A DNA stretch of 64,000 nucleotides, from NCBI RefSeq assembly GCF_029537375.1, contig NZ_CP120679.1, positions 2,220,001 through 2,284,000 of the forward strand, read 5' to 3'. Each line of letters opens with the position of its first letter. The stretch's first letter is position 1. This document shows, piece after piece, positions 47,939 through 57,031 of this stretch. The notes beneath the pieces were generated by a model. It made no database searches. It saw only the letters and a program-made list of their open reading frames with translations, and was not told where the DNA came from. The DNA is from Bacillus sp. HSf4. Lineage in GTDB: Bacteria > Bacillota > Bacilli > Bacillales > Bacillaceae. The translations under genes were made by a program, and so were the position numbers.

Positions 47939-49426
47939 ATGAGTTCATTAACGATGCAGGTCAGTAAGAAGCTGGAGTCATTTTTGCAGGGAACAAAGAA
48001 GCTGTACATTAACGGGGAATTTGTAGCCAGCGCTGCAAACAAAACGTTTGAAACCCCGAATCCGGCTACGGGAGAAACGCTCGCCACCTTGTATGAAGCA
48101 GGTCCCGAAGATGTCGACAAAGCGGTAAAAGCCGCAAGGGAAGCCTTTGACCACGGGGAATGGCGGACGATGAATCCGGCCGAGAGAAGTCGGCTCATGT
48201 ACAAACTAGCCGATCTGATGGAGGAACATCAAAATGAGCTGGCTCAGCTTGAGACGCTTGATAACGGAAAACCGATCAGTGAAACGACTGCCGGGGACAT
48301 TCCTTTATCGATCGAACATATGCGTTATTATGCAGGCTGGGCAACGAAATTAACCGGACAAACCATTCCTGTAAACGGACCTTATTTTAACTATACCCGC
48401 CATGAGCCGGTCGGGGTTGTCGGACAGATCATCCCGTGGAACTTCCCGCTCTTAATGGCGATGTGGAAAATGGGCGCCGCCCTTGCCGCCGGATGTACGA
48501 TTGTCTTGAAACCAGCCGAGCAGACGCCGCTGTCGGCTCTGTATTTGGCGGAGCTGATCGACAAAGCAGGATTTCCGAAAGGTGTTGTCAACATCATCCC
48601 GGGCTTCGGCGAAACGGCGGGAGAAGCTCTGACAGATCATGAGCTTGTAGACAAACTGGCTTTTACAGGTTCGACTGAAATCGGCAAAAAGATTATGGAG
48701 AAAGCGGCGAAAACCGTCAAACGGGTCACCCTTGAGCTCGGCGGAAAATCGCCGAACATCATCCTTCCTGACGCCGATTTAAAGAAGGCGATTCCAGGAG
48801 CATTAACCGGTGTCATGTTTAATCAGGGCCAGGTGTGCTGTGCCGGATCGCGCGTCTTTATCCATAAAGACCAATATGACAAAGTGGTTGACGAAATGGT
48901 CTCTTATTCAAAGTCTCTTCGCCAAGGAGCGGGACTTCATGAAGATACACAAATGGGGCCGCTTGTCAGCAAAGAGCAGCACGAACGGGTGCTGTCCTAC
49001 ATCGAAAAAGGACGCCAGGAAGGCGCGAAAATCGCAGCCGGCGGAACATGCCCATATGAACAGGGATATTTCGTCTCTCCGACCGTGTTTACAAACGTCG
49101 AAGACGACATGGCCATTGCAAAAGAAGAAATATTCGGCCCTGTCCTGGCGGCGATCCCGTATGAGACGGTTGATGAAGTAATCGAGCGCGCCAACCGGAC
49201 GGAATACGGGCTAGCTGCTGGAGTTTGGACGGAAAACCTGAAAAACGCCCACTATATCGCCGACCGTCTTCAAGCGGGTACCGTTTGGGTCAACTGCTAC
49301 AACGCCTTTGACGCGGCCTCCCCATTCGGCGGTTATAAGCAGTCGGGCCTAGGCCGTGAAATGGGTTCATATGCTTTGGACAATTATACCGAAGTGAAAA
49401 GCGTCTGGATTCACGTCGGTGAATAG
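47939..49426 (+). CDS. dhaS: Aldehyde dehydrogenase DhaS
   Basis: The product is a 495-residue NAD(P)-dependent aldehyde dehydrogenase, the same length as B. subtilis DhaS. It has the coenzyme motifs VVGQIIPWNFPLLMAMWKMG and LAFTGSTEIGKKI, the catalytic Glu in VTLELGGKSPNIILPDADL and the catalytic Cys in MFNQGQVCCAGSRVF (second Cys of the pair region). It is cytosolic and oxidises aldehydes to acids. The start MSSLTMQVSKK is chosen by homology; AAAGGAGG lies 14 bases upstream, a longer spacing than usual. A bidirectional terminator follows. Confidence 0.95.
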   Translation: MSSLTMQVSKKLESFLQGTKKLYINGEFVASAANKTFETPNPATGETLATLYEAGPEDVDKAVKAAREAFDHGEWRTMNPAERSRLMYKLADLMEEHQNELAQLETLDNGKPISETTAGDIPLSIEHMRYYAGWATKLTGQTIPVNGPYFNYTRHEPVGVVGQIIPWNFPLLMAMWKMGAALAAGCTIVLKPAEQTPLSALYLAELIDKAGFPKGVVNIIPGFGETAGEALTDHELVDKLAFTGSTEIGKKIMEKAAKTVKRVTLELGGKSPNIILPDADLKKAIPGALTGVMFNQGQVCCAGSRVFIHKDQYDKVVDEMVSYSKSLRQGAGLHEDTQMGPLVSKEQHERVLSYIEKGRQEGAKIAAGGTCPYEQGYFVSPTVFTNVEDDMAIAKEEIFGPVLAAIPYETVDEVIERANRTEYGLAAGVWTENLKNAHYIADRLQAGTVWVNCYNAFDAASPFGGYKQSGLGREMGSYALDNYTEVKSVWIHVGE

Positions 49427-49436
49427 ATCACGCAAA

Positions 49437-49467
49437 AAGCACCGCTTTCTTTGATCGCGGTGCTTTT
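49437..49467. terminator. Terminator of dhaS
   Basis: AAAGCACCGC and GCGGTGCTTT form a stem with an 11-base loop and T runs on both strands, between convergent genes. Confidence 0.85.
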
Positions 49468-49470
49468 TTG

Positions 49471-50049
49471 TCAGCCCGGAGTAAACAGGACTGCGGTCAT
49501 TTGCTTCCAAAGACCGAGCAGCTGATCTTCATCATGGAGAAAGTGGCAATGAACGATAAATCCTATTGCTATCATATCCAGCATGTGAAGCTTTTTGGCC
49601 AGGCGCTCTTCGCATGAATGCCCCTCCTTTTCCGCGATTTGCAGGGCGGCGCTGTTTTGCTTCACAACCCGCGAGAAAATCGATCGGAACGCTTCTTTCA
49701 GCTCATCATCAATGAAGCTTTGGCTGATGCACAAAAACAATAAATAATAGTCGTTTTTTTGCTTGCGAACAGAATGAAAAATATGCTTTCCCAAACCTGC
49801 TACAATTTCCCGGGCGTCCCCCTCCTGCTCTAAGGGCATGTCTTTTAAACATTGTTCAAATGCATGGATTGCCGTTTCTTTGATCAGATCATTCGTGTTT
49901 GAGAAATAGTGATAAAAGCTGCCTTTGCTGACTCCGGCTTCTTTAATAATTTTGTTGACCCCGATCTTTTCAAAACCTTCACGAACGATAAACGATACCG
50001 CCGCATTTAAAATGTGTTCTTTTGTTTGTTCACCTTTTTTCGTGGCCAT
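49471..50049 (-). CDS. TetR/AcrR-family regulator
   Basis: The product is 192 residues. The N-terminal HTH (about 8-55) reads EHILNAAVSFIVREGFEKIG, then VNKIIKEAGVSKGSFYHYFS. The C-terminal ligand domain is all helical and includes HMLDMIAIGFIVHCHFLHDE. The ATG at 50049 lies 10 bases after AAGGAG. It overlaps the end of the upstream NmrA-type gene by 20 bases, so both are translated from one mRNA. The GACCAATTGGTC palindrome upstream of that operon is its probable operator. Confidence 0.9.
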   Translation of the reverse strand: MATKKGEQTKEHILNAAVSFIVREGFEKIGVNKIIKEAGVSKGSFYHYFSNTNDLIKETAIHAFEQCLKDMPLEQEGDAREIVAGLGKHIFHSVRKQKNDYYLLFLCISQSFIDDELKEAFRSIFSRVVKQNSAALQIAEKEGHSCEERLAKKLHMLDMIAIGFIVHCHFLHDEDQLLGLWKQMTAVLFTPG

Positions 50050-50917
50050 GTGCGGCAATCTCCTTGAAATAAGTCTTTAATTCACGGGTTCCGTAGGCAG
50101 GTGCAACAGCATCCTGTGTCAATCCTTCGAGAAAGAATTTGAATAAGCCGTATTGTTTCGGACTGAATATACGCAAAAACGGAAGCGAAGCCGATAAGAG
50201 CCCAGCAGGGACATGAAACAGCCGCTTCTTTTTTTGTATGATCGCAAATGCAAGCGCTGCAGCTTCCCTGTATTCGTAAATCTGCGGGCCGCCAACCTCA
50301 AGCTCTGCTCTGTCATGCGTTGGAATGGAACGGACGCAGTAGTCGGCAAGATCAGCACCGTGGATTGGATTGATCTTCTGCTTTCCATCGCCGATTAAAA
50401 ATACCCTGCCGTTTTCCGCCATTTTCAATAACTCACTCATATCCGAAAAGTAACCCGTCGGCTTTACGATGATGTAATTCATTCCGGAATTTTTCAGTTT
50501 CTCTGCAAAAGCTTGTTTGGCTTTGACGAGCGGATTTTTCATTTTTTCACCTTTCAAAACATGGATGTACATCAACTTGCTGACGCGCTCCTTTTTCGCT
50601 TCTTCAAGCAGCTGGAGGTTCCCCAAATAATCCACATCATAAAAAGTCTGACTCCCCTTCTGCCGGGTTAATCCAAGGGATGAACAGACAATATCCATTC
50701 CGTTACAGGCCCCTCTTAATGAATTTGCTTCCGCCGCATCCGCTATCAGCACTTCGTCGATCAAATCAGCGACTGCCGGCTCTAAATACGGACCGGCGAC
50801 AGCCAGTTTTTGTTCATTTCGTACGATTGCCCGCACAAAATATCCTTGCTCTTTAAAAGCTCTGACCAAATATTTACCGAGATACCCGGAAGCGCCGGCG
50901 ATTAATACCTTTTGCAT
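50030..50917 (-). CDS. NmrA/SDR-like NAD(P)-binding oxidoreductase
   Basis: The product is a 295-residue atypical short-chain dehydrogenase. The Rossmann start is MQKVLIAGASGYLGKYLVRA (GxxGxxG), followed by VRAIVRNEQKLAVAG. The region DYLGNLQLLEEAKKERVSKL and the ILLVHVL-like strand (KLMYIHVLKGEKM) are typical of NmrA-like/YwnB-type proteins. No Tyr-x-x-x-Lys catalytic pair is obvious. The C-terminus contains hydrophobic segments (FHVPAGLLSASLPFLRIF). The ATG at 50917 follows AAAGGGAG. It forms an operon with the downstream TetR gene. Confidence 0.85.
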   Translation of the reverse strand: MQKVLIAGASGYLGKYLVRAFKEQGYFVRAIVRNEQKLAVAGPYLEPAVADLIDEVLIADAAEANSLRGACNGMDIVCSSLGLTRQKGSQTFYDVDYLGNLQLLEEAKKERVSKLMYIHVLKGEKMKNPLVKAKQAFAEKLKNSGMNYIIVKPTGYFSDMSELLKMAENGRVFLIGDGKQKINPIHGADLADYCVRSIPTHDRAELEVGGPQIYEYREAAALAFAIIQKKKRLFHVPAGLLSASLPFLRIFSPKQYGLFKFFLEGLTQDAVAPAYGTRELKTYFKEIAAHGHEKR

Positions 50918-50952
50918 ATCATCGCTCCCTTTCACATGATATCTTTATTTTG

Positions 50953-50964
50953 GACCAATTGGTC
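50953..50964. promoter_or_regulatory. TetR-type operator GACCAATTGGTC
   Basis: A perfect 12-bp palindrome, 35 bases upstream of the oxidoreductase start, of the GACC-AATT-GGTC type that several Bacillus TetR regulators bind. It is the likely site for the regulator encoded in the same operon. Confidence 0.75.
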
Positions 50965-51060
50965 TGTTTTTTCAAGGTGACTGCCTGAACAGAGAAAATT
51001 TTATTTAAATCAATTCCTGATATCGATAATTATGGTAAAATTAACATTTACTTAAGCGAA

Positions 51061-52329
51061 ATGAATAGGAATGATCAACGGATGAGCGATTCACGGAGTC
51101 AATCAATCTGGAAGGAAAAAAACTTTATTTTGATTTGGACGTCACAAGCTGCACAGTCTGTAGGGAGTATCATGATGACGGTATTCGTCATGGTCGAGAT
51201 CTATAAAAAAACAGATTCTGTCTTCGGCTCAAGCCTGATCTTGGCGCTGAGCTCTCTCGGCGGTTTCTCCGGCGGGGCGCTGGCCTCGCTTTATATCCAG
51301 CGATTCAAGCTTGATCACATTGTATCACTTGCAAACTGGTTCAGAGCCGTCACCGCATTATTCATCGGGTTGTGTTTGTCATTCGGATCACCGGTCCAGC
51401 TCATGTATCCTCTATTATTTTTGCAAAGCTTCATCGGCTCCTGGTATACACCTGCTCTGTCCGGTTTATTATATCGAGCGATCGAAAAGCGGGATTATGC
51501 TGCAGCCTCCGGGAGCATTGTCACCGTCAATCAGTTCATTCAAGCGGCCGGCTGGGGAATTGGCGGTTCTTTATCCGCTTTTCTCTATACAAGCTTATTG
51601 GTATCCATCACCGCAGGGCTCTTTTTTGTGTCCGGGTTTTTGATTCGTTTGCTGGATAAAAGAGCAGCTCCTGTGGCCCAAAACCGAAAACGGCCTGTTC
51701 ATTCCGGCTGGCGCACATTATACAAAAACAAAACCGTGCTGCTTTTGACGGCAATGGATCTCGCAGAAGGATTGGCAAATGCCGTTTGGACTTCCGCCAT
51801 TTTACTCGCTTTTACAACGGCCGTTCTCAATAAAGGAGAATCGTGGTGGGGTTTCATCAATGCCGGCTATTTTCTAGGAGCGATATTGGGAGGCGTTCTG
51901 GTGATGCTGTTTTCAAGCCGGCTGCAAAAAAGGTTGGGCTTGATGATTGCCCTTGGCGCCCTTTCGATGGCCATGATGACGCTTTTGTTCGCCTATTCGG
52001 CCAATCCTTTGCTTTCCGTCATCCTTTGTATGTTAATGGGACCGCTTTATCAAGTGAGGGATGTCAGTCAAACGGTTATCCTGCAACATTCTTTGACAGA
52101 TGAAGAAAGAGCGCCGCTCGTCGCAGCCCAAAATACCATTCTGACGTCATGGTCTATCTTAACGGTCGCTTTCATGGGCGCTCTGGCCGATTTGACCGGT
52201 GTGCAGAACGTCTATATCTTTGCCGCTGTCATGTATCTGGCAACAGCCGTTCTGACATTGTCGGCACAGCCATTAAGAACTTATGGACGGACCGTTTTAC
52301 ATCAGTCCAAGGAGGAGAAAGAAATATGA
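51061..52329 (+). CDS. MFS transporter (MFS_3/enterobactin-exporter type)
   Basis: The product is a 422-residue permease with 12 hydrophobic helices. It begins with a polar stretch and NFILIWTSQAAQSVGSIMMT, the start typical of MFS_3-type exporters, and has the loop SLYIQRFKLDHIVSLANW and the late segment GPLYQVRDVSQTVILQHSL. The substrate is unknown. No strong ribosome binding site is seen; an alternative ATG at 51082 follows AGGA. It is divergent from the NmrA-tetR operon and may share its operator. Confidence 0.85.
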   Translation: MNRNDQRMSDSRSQSIWKEKNFILIWTSQAAQSVGSIMMTVFVMVEIYKKTDSVFGSSLILALSSLGGFSGGALASLYIQRFKLDHIVSLANWFRAVTALFIGLCLSFGSPVQLMYPLLFLQSFIGSWYTPALSGLLYRAIEKRDYAAASGSIVTVNQFIQAAGWGIGGSLSAFLYTSLLVSITAGLFFVSGFLIRLLDKRAAPVAQNRKRPVHSGWRTLYKNKTVLLLTAMDLAEGLANAVWTSAILLAFTTAVLNKGESWWGFINAGYFLGAILGGVLVMLFSSRLQKRLGLMIALGALSMAMMTLLFAYSANPLLSVILCMLMGPLYQVRDVSQTVILQHSLTDEERAPLVAAQNTILTSWSILTVAFMGALADLTGVQNVYIFAAVMYLATAVLTLSAQPLRTYGRTVLHQSKEEKEI

Positions 52330-52373
52330 AGCTTTTGTGGATTTTTCTGATCAACGGTCTCTCTTTGGAGTGA
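52326..52373 (+). pseudogene. Truncated ORF after the MFS gene
   Basis: A 15-codon frame (MKLLWIFLINGLSLE) begins with an ATG that overlaps the MFS stop codon and follows an excellent AAGGAGGAG. Such translational coupling is normally used for a full gene, so this is probably the start of a deleted or broken gene; nothing recognisable follows. Confidence 0.4.
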
Positions 52374-52465
52374 TCAATGTAGAAATAAACGAATCTTATT
52401 CCATGACATGTTGCTTATAGCTGCCGGAATATGTGCTGCCGACGTTCATTAGAAGCGGGCCGGCC

Positions 52466-53002
52466 TTAGCTGTTCTTCAATTGTTCATATTCCAGCTTCA
52501 ACATCCCCATAATGATTTCATCTGAGTATTGGTTGTTTATATAAAGGGATTGCCTGATCGTCCCTTCTTTTTTAAAACCGGCTCTTTCATAGGCTTTGAT
52601 TGCGCGGCTGTTATGCGAGAAAACTTCGAGCTGGAGGCGGTTCAGTTTCAGCTTTTCAAAAGCGAACTGCATCGCCAGCCTGACCGCTTCAGTCCCAAAG
52701 CCTCTATTGAAATAAGCAGGGCTGTGCAAAGCGATTCTAAATCCCGCTTTTTGGCTGGGGCTGTCGATGTCCAGAATGGACAGGTCACCAACGATTTGGT
52801 CACCTGTGTTTTGGCAGATGGCAAAATCATAGCGTGTATCATCATGTGTGATCCGCTCGTAGTGCTCATAGAGCTCATCCATTGTGAATGCATGTCTGGT
52901 CCCGGTCATATATCTGATTTTTTCATCTTGCGCGGCCTTGTAAAAGCTTTCCATATCATCTTTTTCAAGCGGTCTGAGATAAACCTTGCAGCCCTTTAAC
53001 AC
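52466..53002 (-). CDS. GNAT acetyltransferase (RimJ/RimL-like)
   Basis: The product is a 178-residue GNAT enzyme starting with GTG: (M)LKGCKVYLRPLEKDDMESF. The acetyl-CoA loop region is HSPAYFNRGFGTEAVRLAMQ and the conserved end is RLQLEVFSHNSRAIKAYERA, then GFKKEGTIRQSLY. This pattern is typical of RimJ/L-like or spermidine-type N-acetyltransferases; substrate unknown. The GTG follows GGGAGGAGGGG, while the upstream ATG lacks a site. It begins 16 bases after the deaminase-like gene and is in its operon. Confidence 0.9.
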   Translation of the reverse strand: MLKGCKVYLRPLEKDDMESFYKAAQDEKIRYMTGTRHAFTMDELYEHYERITHDDTRYDFAICQNTGDQIVGDLSILDIDSPSQKAGFRIALHSPAYFNRGFGTEAVRLAMQFAFEKLKLNRLQLEVFSHNSRAIKAYERAGFKKEGTIRQSLYINNQYSDEIIMGMLKLEYEQLKNS

Positions 53003-53018
53003 GCGATCCCCCTCCTCC

Positions 53019-53420
53019 CTATTCTTGATATGCACCTGACCAATGGTAGGGCTGAATCTCCTTTAATGATTGATAAACCAGGCTTCCATCCGGCACAGTA
53101 ACGGCTGCTTTAAGATCCGGGCCCCAGTAAAAAAGACGTTCCTGGCACACCCCGCACGGCGTTAATATTTTAAAATCGCTATTTTCATCATCTCTGACAA
53201 CACAAATTGAATGTGTAACTTTTGTATTGAGTTTATGGGCCTCAAGGATTGCTCCGGTTTCAATGCAAAGCTCTGTTGATGCATTGATGACCTCCGGAGC
53301 AACACTCGTTAGGATCCTCCCATCTTCAGTATACATTGCCGCGGCTCCTCCCCATCCGGCAGGATATCTTTTTTTGATAAGCTCAACGGCGCTTTCATAA
53401 AGCTGACGTTCAATATTCAT
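53019..53420 (-). CDS. Cytidine/blasticidin-S deaminase-like protein
   Basis: The product is a 133-residue zinc hydrolase of the cytidine deaminase superfamily. The zinc and catalytic sites are NASTELCIETGAI (a Cys stands where His or Cys is expected, with Glu as proton shuttle) and ILTPCGVCQERLFYW (two Cys ligands). It is closest in style to the short blasticidin-S-deaminase-like group rather than the housekeeping Cdd. The ATG at 53420 follows ATAGGAGG. It is the first gene of a two-gene operon with the GNAT enzyme. Confidence 0.85.
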   Translation of the reverse strand: MNIERQLYESAVELIKKRYPAGWGGAAAMYTEDGRILTSVAPEVINASTELCIETGAILEAHKLNTKVTHSICVVRDDENSDFKILTPCGVCQERLFYWGPDLKAAVTVPDGSLVYQSLKEIQPYHWSGAYQE

Positions 53421-53797
53421 TTCAGGTCCTCCTATGGTATTCGCGATAGACTGCCTTTCCATAAAATGATAACCTACTTCAGCCAAAATATAAAATCAGA
53501 TCAAGAGATTGCTAAAGAAATCATCACGTTATGGCTGAATATGCTAAAGCCCTTCCGACAAGAAGGACTAAGTGCAAAAATCGTTATTCGACTTTCATCA
53601 TAAAATCTCCCGGTTCTTTTTGAACGATGCGGAATGACCCGTAAAGGCCTCCTTCATGAAATTCTCTCCATCATAGGAAAAGCTTTATGCAAACCGGCAA
53701 GCTACTCCCAACCGATTCAGATTGAAAATTGATTTCATGCCGGCAACCCGCCGGTCTGCGGATCAAGGTTGACCGGCATGATAGACACCCCCCCTGT
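53421..53797. other. Intergenic stretch without a supported gene
   Basis: No convincing coding region, RNA or strong hairpin was seen in about 375 bases between the aldo/keto reductase end and the deaminase promoter. Confidence 0.5.
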
Positions 53798-54742
53798 CTA
53801 AAGCTCACTTTTGACAAAGAATCGATTGGCAGTCTTATTGATTTGTTCAAGGTCTTTTTGTGTTAATGTGATGTCAACAGCCCCGCTGTTTTCAATAAGA
53901 TATTTTCGTCTTTTCGTTCCGGGAATCGGGACAATATCGTTTCCTTGAGCCAATACCCAGGCGAGCGCAATTTGAGAAGGTGATGCGTTTTGATGAAAGG
54001 CAATCTTCTCAAGCACTGTCAATAACTGAAGGTTTTTATGAAAGTTCTCCCCTTGAAACCTGGAGAATCGCCGCCTGATATCATCGGCGGAAAAATCGTC
54101 AATCTGTCTGATTTTTCCTGTTAAAAAACCATTTCCAAGCGGACTGTAGGCGACAATGCCAATACCCAGCTTCCGTGCTGCAGGCAGCACCGCCTCCACA
54201 TCACGGTTCCACAATGAATATTCTGACTGCAGCGCTGTCATCTGATGGACTTTATTGGCGCGAACCAAGCGTTCTTGATCTATATTCGAAAGACCGAGGA
54301 AGCGGACTTTCCCTTCTTTGACAAGGTCCGCCATCGCTCCGACTGTTTCTTCTATAGGCACATCCGGGTCAGGAATGTGCAGATAATATAAGTCGATGTA
54401 TTCCATGCCAAGCCTCAGCAGGCTTTCATCAACGGATTTTTTTACGTAATCGGGGTTTCCATTCAGCCCCGCCGCTCTCCCTTGCTGATCGCGGACAACT
54501 CCGAATTTGGTGGCGACAATCGCTTCTTTTCGCCGATTTTTCAATGCTTTGCCCAATAGTTTTTCATTGTCGCCCATGCCGTAAATATCAGCAGTATCGA
54601 AGAAATTCACGCCGCAATCAAGCGCCTTATGAATAGTTGAGATCGATTCGCCGCGATCCGCTTTTCCGTAAAATTCGGACATGCTCATACAGCCGAGCCC
54701 AATAGCAGATACCTCTAACCGGCCTAATTTTCGTTTTTTCAT
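53798..54742 (-). CDS. Aldo/keto reductase
   Basis: The product is a 314-residue NADPH-dependent aldo/keto reductase with a TIM barrel. It starts [20 protein letters not shown]. The catalytic tetrad is visible: Asp and Tyr in [20 protein letters not shown], Lys in IVATKFGVV and His in [16 protein letters not shown]. The coenzyme-phosphate region is [20 protein letters not shown]. It belongs with the YakC/AKR13-like subgroup; the physiological substrate is unknown. It stands alone, with about 390 bases of non-coding DNA upstream. Confidence 0.92.
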   Translation of the reverse strand: MKKRKLGRLEVSAIGLGCMSMSEFYGKADRGESISTIHKALDCGVNFFDTADIYGMGDNEKLLGKALKNRRKEAIVATKFGVVRDQQGRAAGLNGNPDYVKKSVDESLLRLGMEYIDLYYLHIPDPDVPIEETVGAMADLVKEGKVRFLGLSNIDQERLVRANKVHQMTALQSEYSLWNRDVEAVLPAARKLGIGIVAYSPLGNGFLTGKIRQIDDFSADDIRRRFSRFQGENFHKNLQLLTVLEKIAFHQNASPSQIALAWVLAQGNDIVPIPGTKRRKYLIENSGAVDITLTQKDLEQINKTANRFFVKSEL

Positions 54743-55132
54743 TTTCCCACCTCAAATTGATGATTCCTGCTGGAGCTCCACTTTGCAGGGCTGCTTTCAT
54801 CAGCATAGTCCACGATATAGAAAATATCATGAAAATGATAGACTTATTTTTGTCATTGAGTTATTCTAATGTAATCGTGGGTCCAAAAATATGCGGCCTA
54901 AAACCGATCGTATAACGGCAGCTTGAACTCTATGGTTCAGAGCTGCCTTTTTCTATTTTCAGATCATGTTCACCCTGTTGCCGCAAGCGTTTCCCGCCGG
55001 ATCGTTTGTTGAAGACCTTTCAGCCGGCTAGACGATTCAGTTTTACCTGACGACCTGAAAGAGATTTGTTGCCCGTCCATTGGCATGACACATTTCCCGA
55101 ATGAATACAGTAATATGAAGGAGATGAGAAGG
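54743..55132. other. Intergenic stretch with an orphan terminator
   Basis: A 12-base stem (GGCAGCTTGAAC/GTTCAGAGCTGCC with one bulge) ending in TTTTTC lies at 54917-54952 on the plus strand with no gene before it. The rest has no supported feature; the sqhC promoter should lie near the right end. Confidence 0.5.
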
Positions 55133-57031
55133 ATGTGTTCTTTGCTAGAGGACGTAAAAGCTTTCAGGCAAAAGATCGTGACAGAGCTTCAAAGCAGACA
55201 GGAGCCCGATGGATCATGGAGGTTTTGCTTTGAAGGACCGGTGATGACAAACAGCTTTTTCATTCTTCTTTTGACTTCTCTTGAAGATCAAGATTCTTCT
55301 CTTATCACAAGTCTCGCCAGGCGGATCCGTTCAAAGCAAAGCGAAGATGGAACGTTTCGGAATTACCCTGATGAACCGCGCGGAAATTTAACTGCAACCG
55401 TGCAGGGGTACACGGGGATGCTTGCTTCCGGCCTCTACAGCCGAAATGAAGAGCACATGCAGAAAGCTGAAGCGTTCATCAAATCTGAGGGCGGATTGAA
55501 GCATATCCACTTTATGACGAAATGGATGCTTGCCGCAAATGGGCTGTATCCGTGGCCAAAAGCTTATATCCCGCTGTCTTTTTTACTCATCCCTCCCTAT
55601 TTCCCGCTGCATTTTTACCATTTCAGCACTTACGCGAGAATTCATTTTGTACCGATGGCCATCACGTTCAATCGAAAATTCGCCTTAAAGAATAAACGGA
55701 TCGGCTCACTGCGCCATCTGGATGAAAGCATGTCAAAAAACCCTTTAGATTGGCTCAATATCGATTATTTAGATGAACGAAGCTTTTATTCATTTCGTCT
55801 GCAATGGAAAGAGCTCTTCAAATGGCCGGCTTATGTACAGCAGCTCGGATTTGAAGCGGGGAGAAAATATATGCTGGACAGAATTGAAGGAGATGGAACA
55901 CTGTACAGCTATGCCAGCGCAACGATATTCATGATCTACAGTCTGTTGGCCATGGGTATTTCAAAACATGCGCCCATCATCAAAAAAGCAGTCAGCGGTA
56001 TCAAGCATCTTACAACTCCGTGCGGCGGTGAAGGTCTTTATTTGGAGAATTCAACCTCTACCGTGTGGGATACGGCTTTGGCAAGTTTTGCGTTGCAGGA
56101 TGCAGGGGTGCCGCAAAAAAGCTCTGTCATCACATCAGCATCTGATTACTTGCAAAAAAGACAGCATGTTAAAAGAGCGGATTGGGCTGTCTTCAACCCT
56201 TACGCCATTCCCGGCGGGTGGGGGTTTTCAGATATAAACACCAACAACCCTGATCTGGATGATACAGAAGCCGCACTAAAAGCGATTCCCCGCCAAAACG
56301 GTCCTGCTGATTGGGATCGCGGCCTTAGATGGCTGTTATCGATGCAAAACAAAGACGGAGGATTTGCAGCTTTCGAAAAAAACGTCAATCATCCCATCAT
56401 TCGCAATCTGCCGATCGAATCGGCCGCTGAAGCGGCGGTTGATCCGTCGACAGCGGATCTGACCGGTCGCGTTTTGCATCTGCTTGGAATAAAAGCAGGA
56501 TTTAACAAGGATCATCCGGCTGTCAAAAGCGCCTTAAAATGGCTTTTTCAGAATCAGGAAGAAAACGGTTCATGGTACGGCCGCTGGGGTGTCTGTTATA
56601 TCTACGGAACATGGGCGGCCTTGACCGGAATGAAAGCCGTCGGCGTCTTAGGCGAACACCCTGCCGTCAAAAAAGCCATCACATGGCTTAAATCGATACA
56701 GCTTGCTGATGGCAGCTGGGGGGAATCGTGCAAAAGCTGTGAAACAAAAAGCTTTTCACCTCTTCCCTACGGCACCGCCGTTCAAACAGCATGGGCTTTG
56801 GAGGCTTTGCTGCAATATGAGGCCCCTGACCAGCCGTTGATTCAAAAAGGAATTCGCTTTCTCATCGATGATGATAGGCGCCAGTCAAAACATCTTGACT
56901 ATCCGACAGGCATCGGACTGCCCAAACAGTTTTACATTCGCTACCACAGCTATCCTTATGTGTTTTCACTGCTTGCTTCAAACGCGTTTATTAAACAAAT
57001 GGAAATGGGGGAGAACGTTGAACCGAAATGA
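55133..57031 (+). CDS. sqhC: Sporulenol synthase SqhC (squalene-hopene-cyclase family)
   Basis: The product is 632 residues, the length of B. subtilis SqhC. It cyclises tetraprenyl-beta-curcumene to sporulenol, a spore terpenoid. QW repeats recur (QEPDGSWRF, NKDGGFAAF, ENGSWYGRWGVCYIYG, LADGSWGESC) and the catalytic acid motif is in NTNNPDLDDTEAALK. N-terminal FCFEGPVMTNSFFILLLTSL and C-terminal GIGLPKQFYIRYHSYPYVFS are well conserved. The ATG at 55133 follows AAGGAG; the earlier ATGs are part of that region. The sodF start overlaps its end, so the pair is coupled. Confidence 0.95.
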   Translation: MCSLLEDVKAFRQKIVTELQSRQEPDGSWRFCFEGPVMTNSFFILLLTSLEDQDSSLITSLARRIRSKQSEDGTFRNYPDEPRGNLTATVQGYTGMLASGLYSRNEEHMQKAEAFIKSEGGLKHIHFMTKWMLAANGLYPWPKAYIPLSFLLIPPYFPLHFYHFSTYARIHFVPMAITFNRKFALKNKRIGSLRHLDESMSKNPLDWLNIDYLDERSFYSFRLQWKELFKWPAYVQQLGFEAGRKYMLDRIEGDGTLYSYASATIFMIYSLLAMGISKHAPIIKKAVSGIKHLTTPCGGEGLYLENSTSTVWDTALASFALQDAGVPQKSSVITSASDYLQKRQHVKRADWAVFNPYAIPGGWGFSDINTNNPDLDDTEAALKAIPRQNGPADWDRGLRWLLSMQNKDGGFAAFEKNVNHPIIRNLPIESAAEAAVDPSTADLTGRVLHLLGIKAGFNKDHPAVKSALKWLFQNQEENGSWYGRWGVCYIYGTWAALTGMKAVGVLGEHPAVKKAITWLKSIQLADGSWGESCKSCETKSFSPLPYGTAVQTAWALEALLQYEAPDQPLIQKGIRFLIDDDRRQSKHLDYPTGIGLPKQFYIRYHSYPYVFSLLASNAFIKQMEMGENVEPK

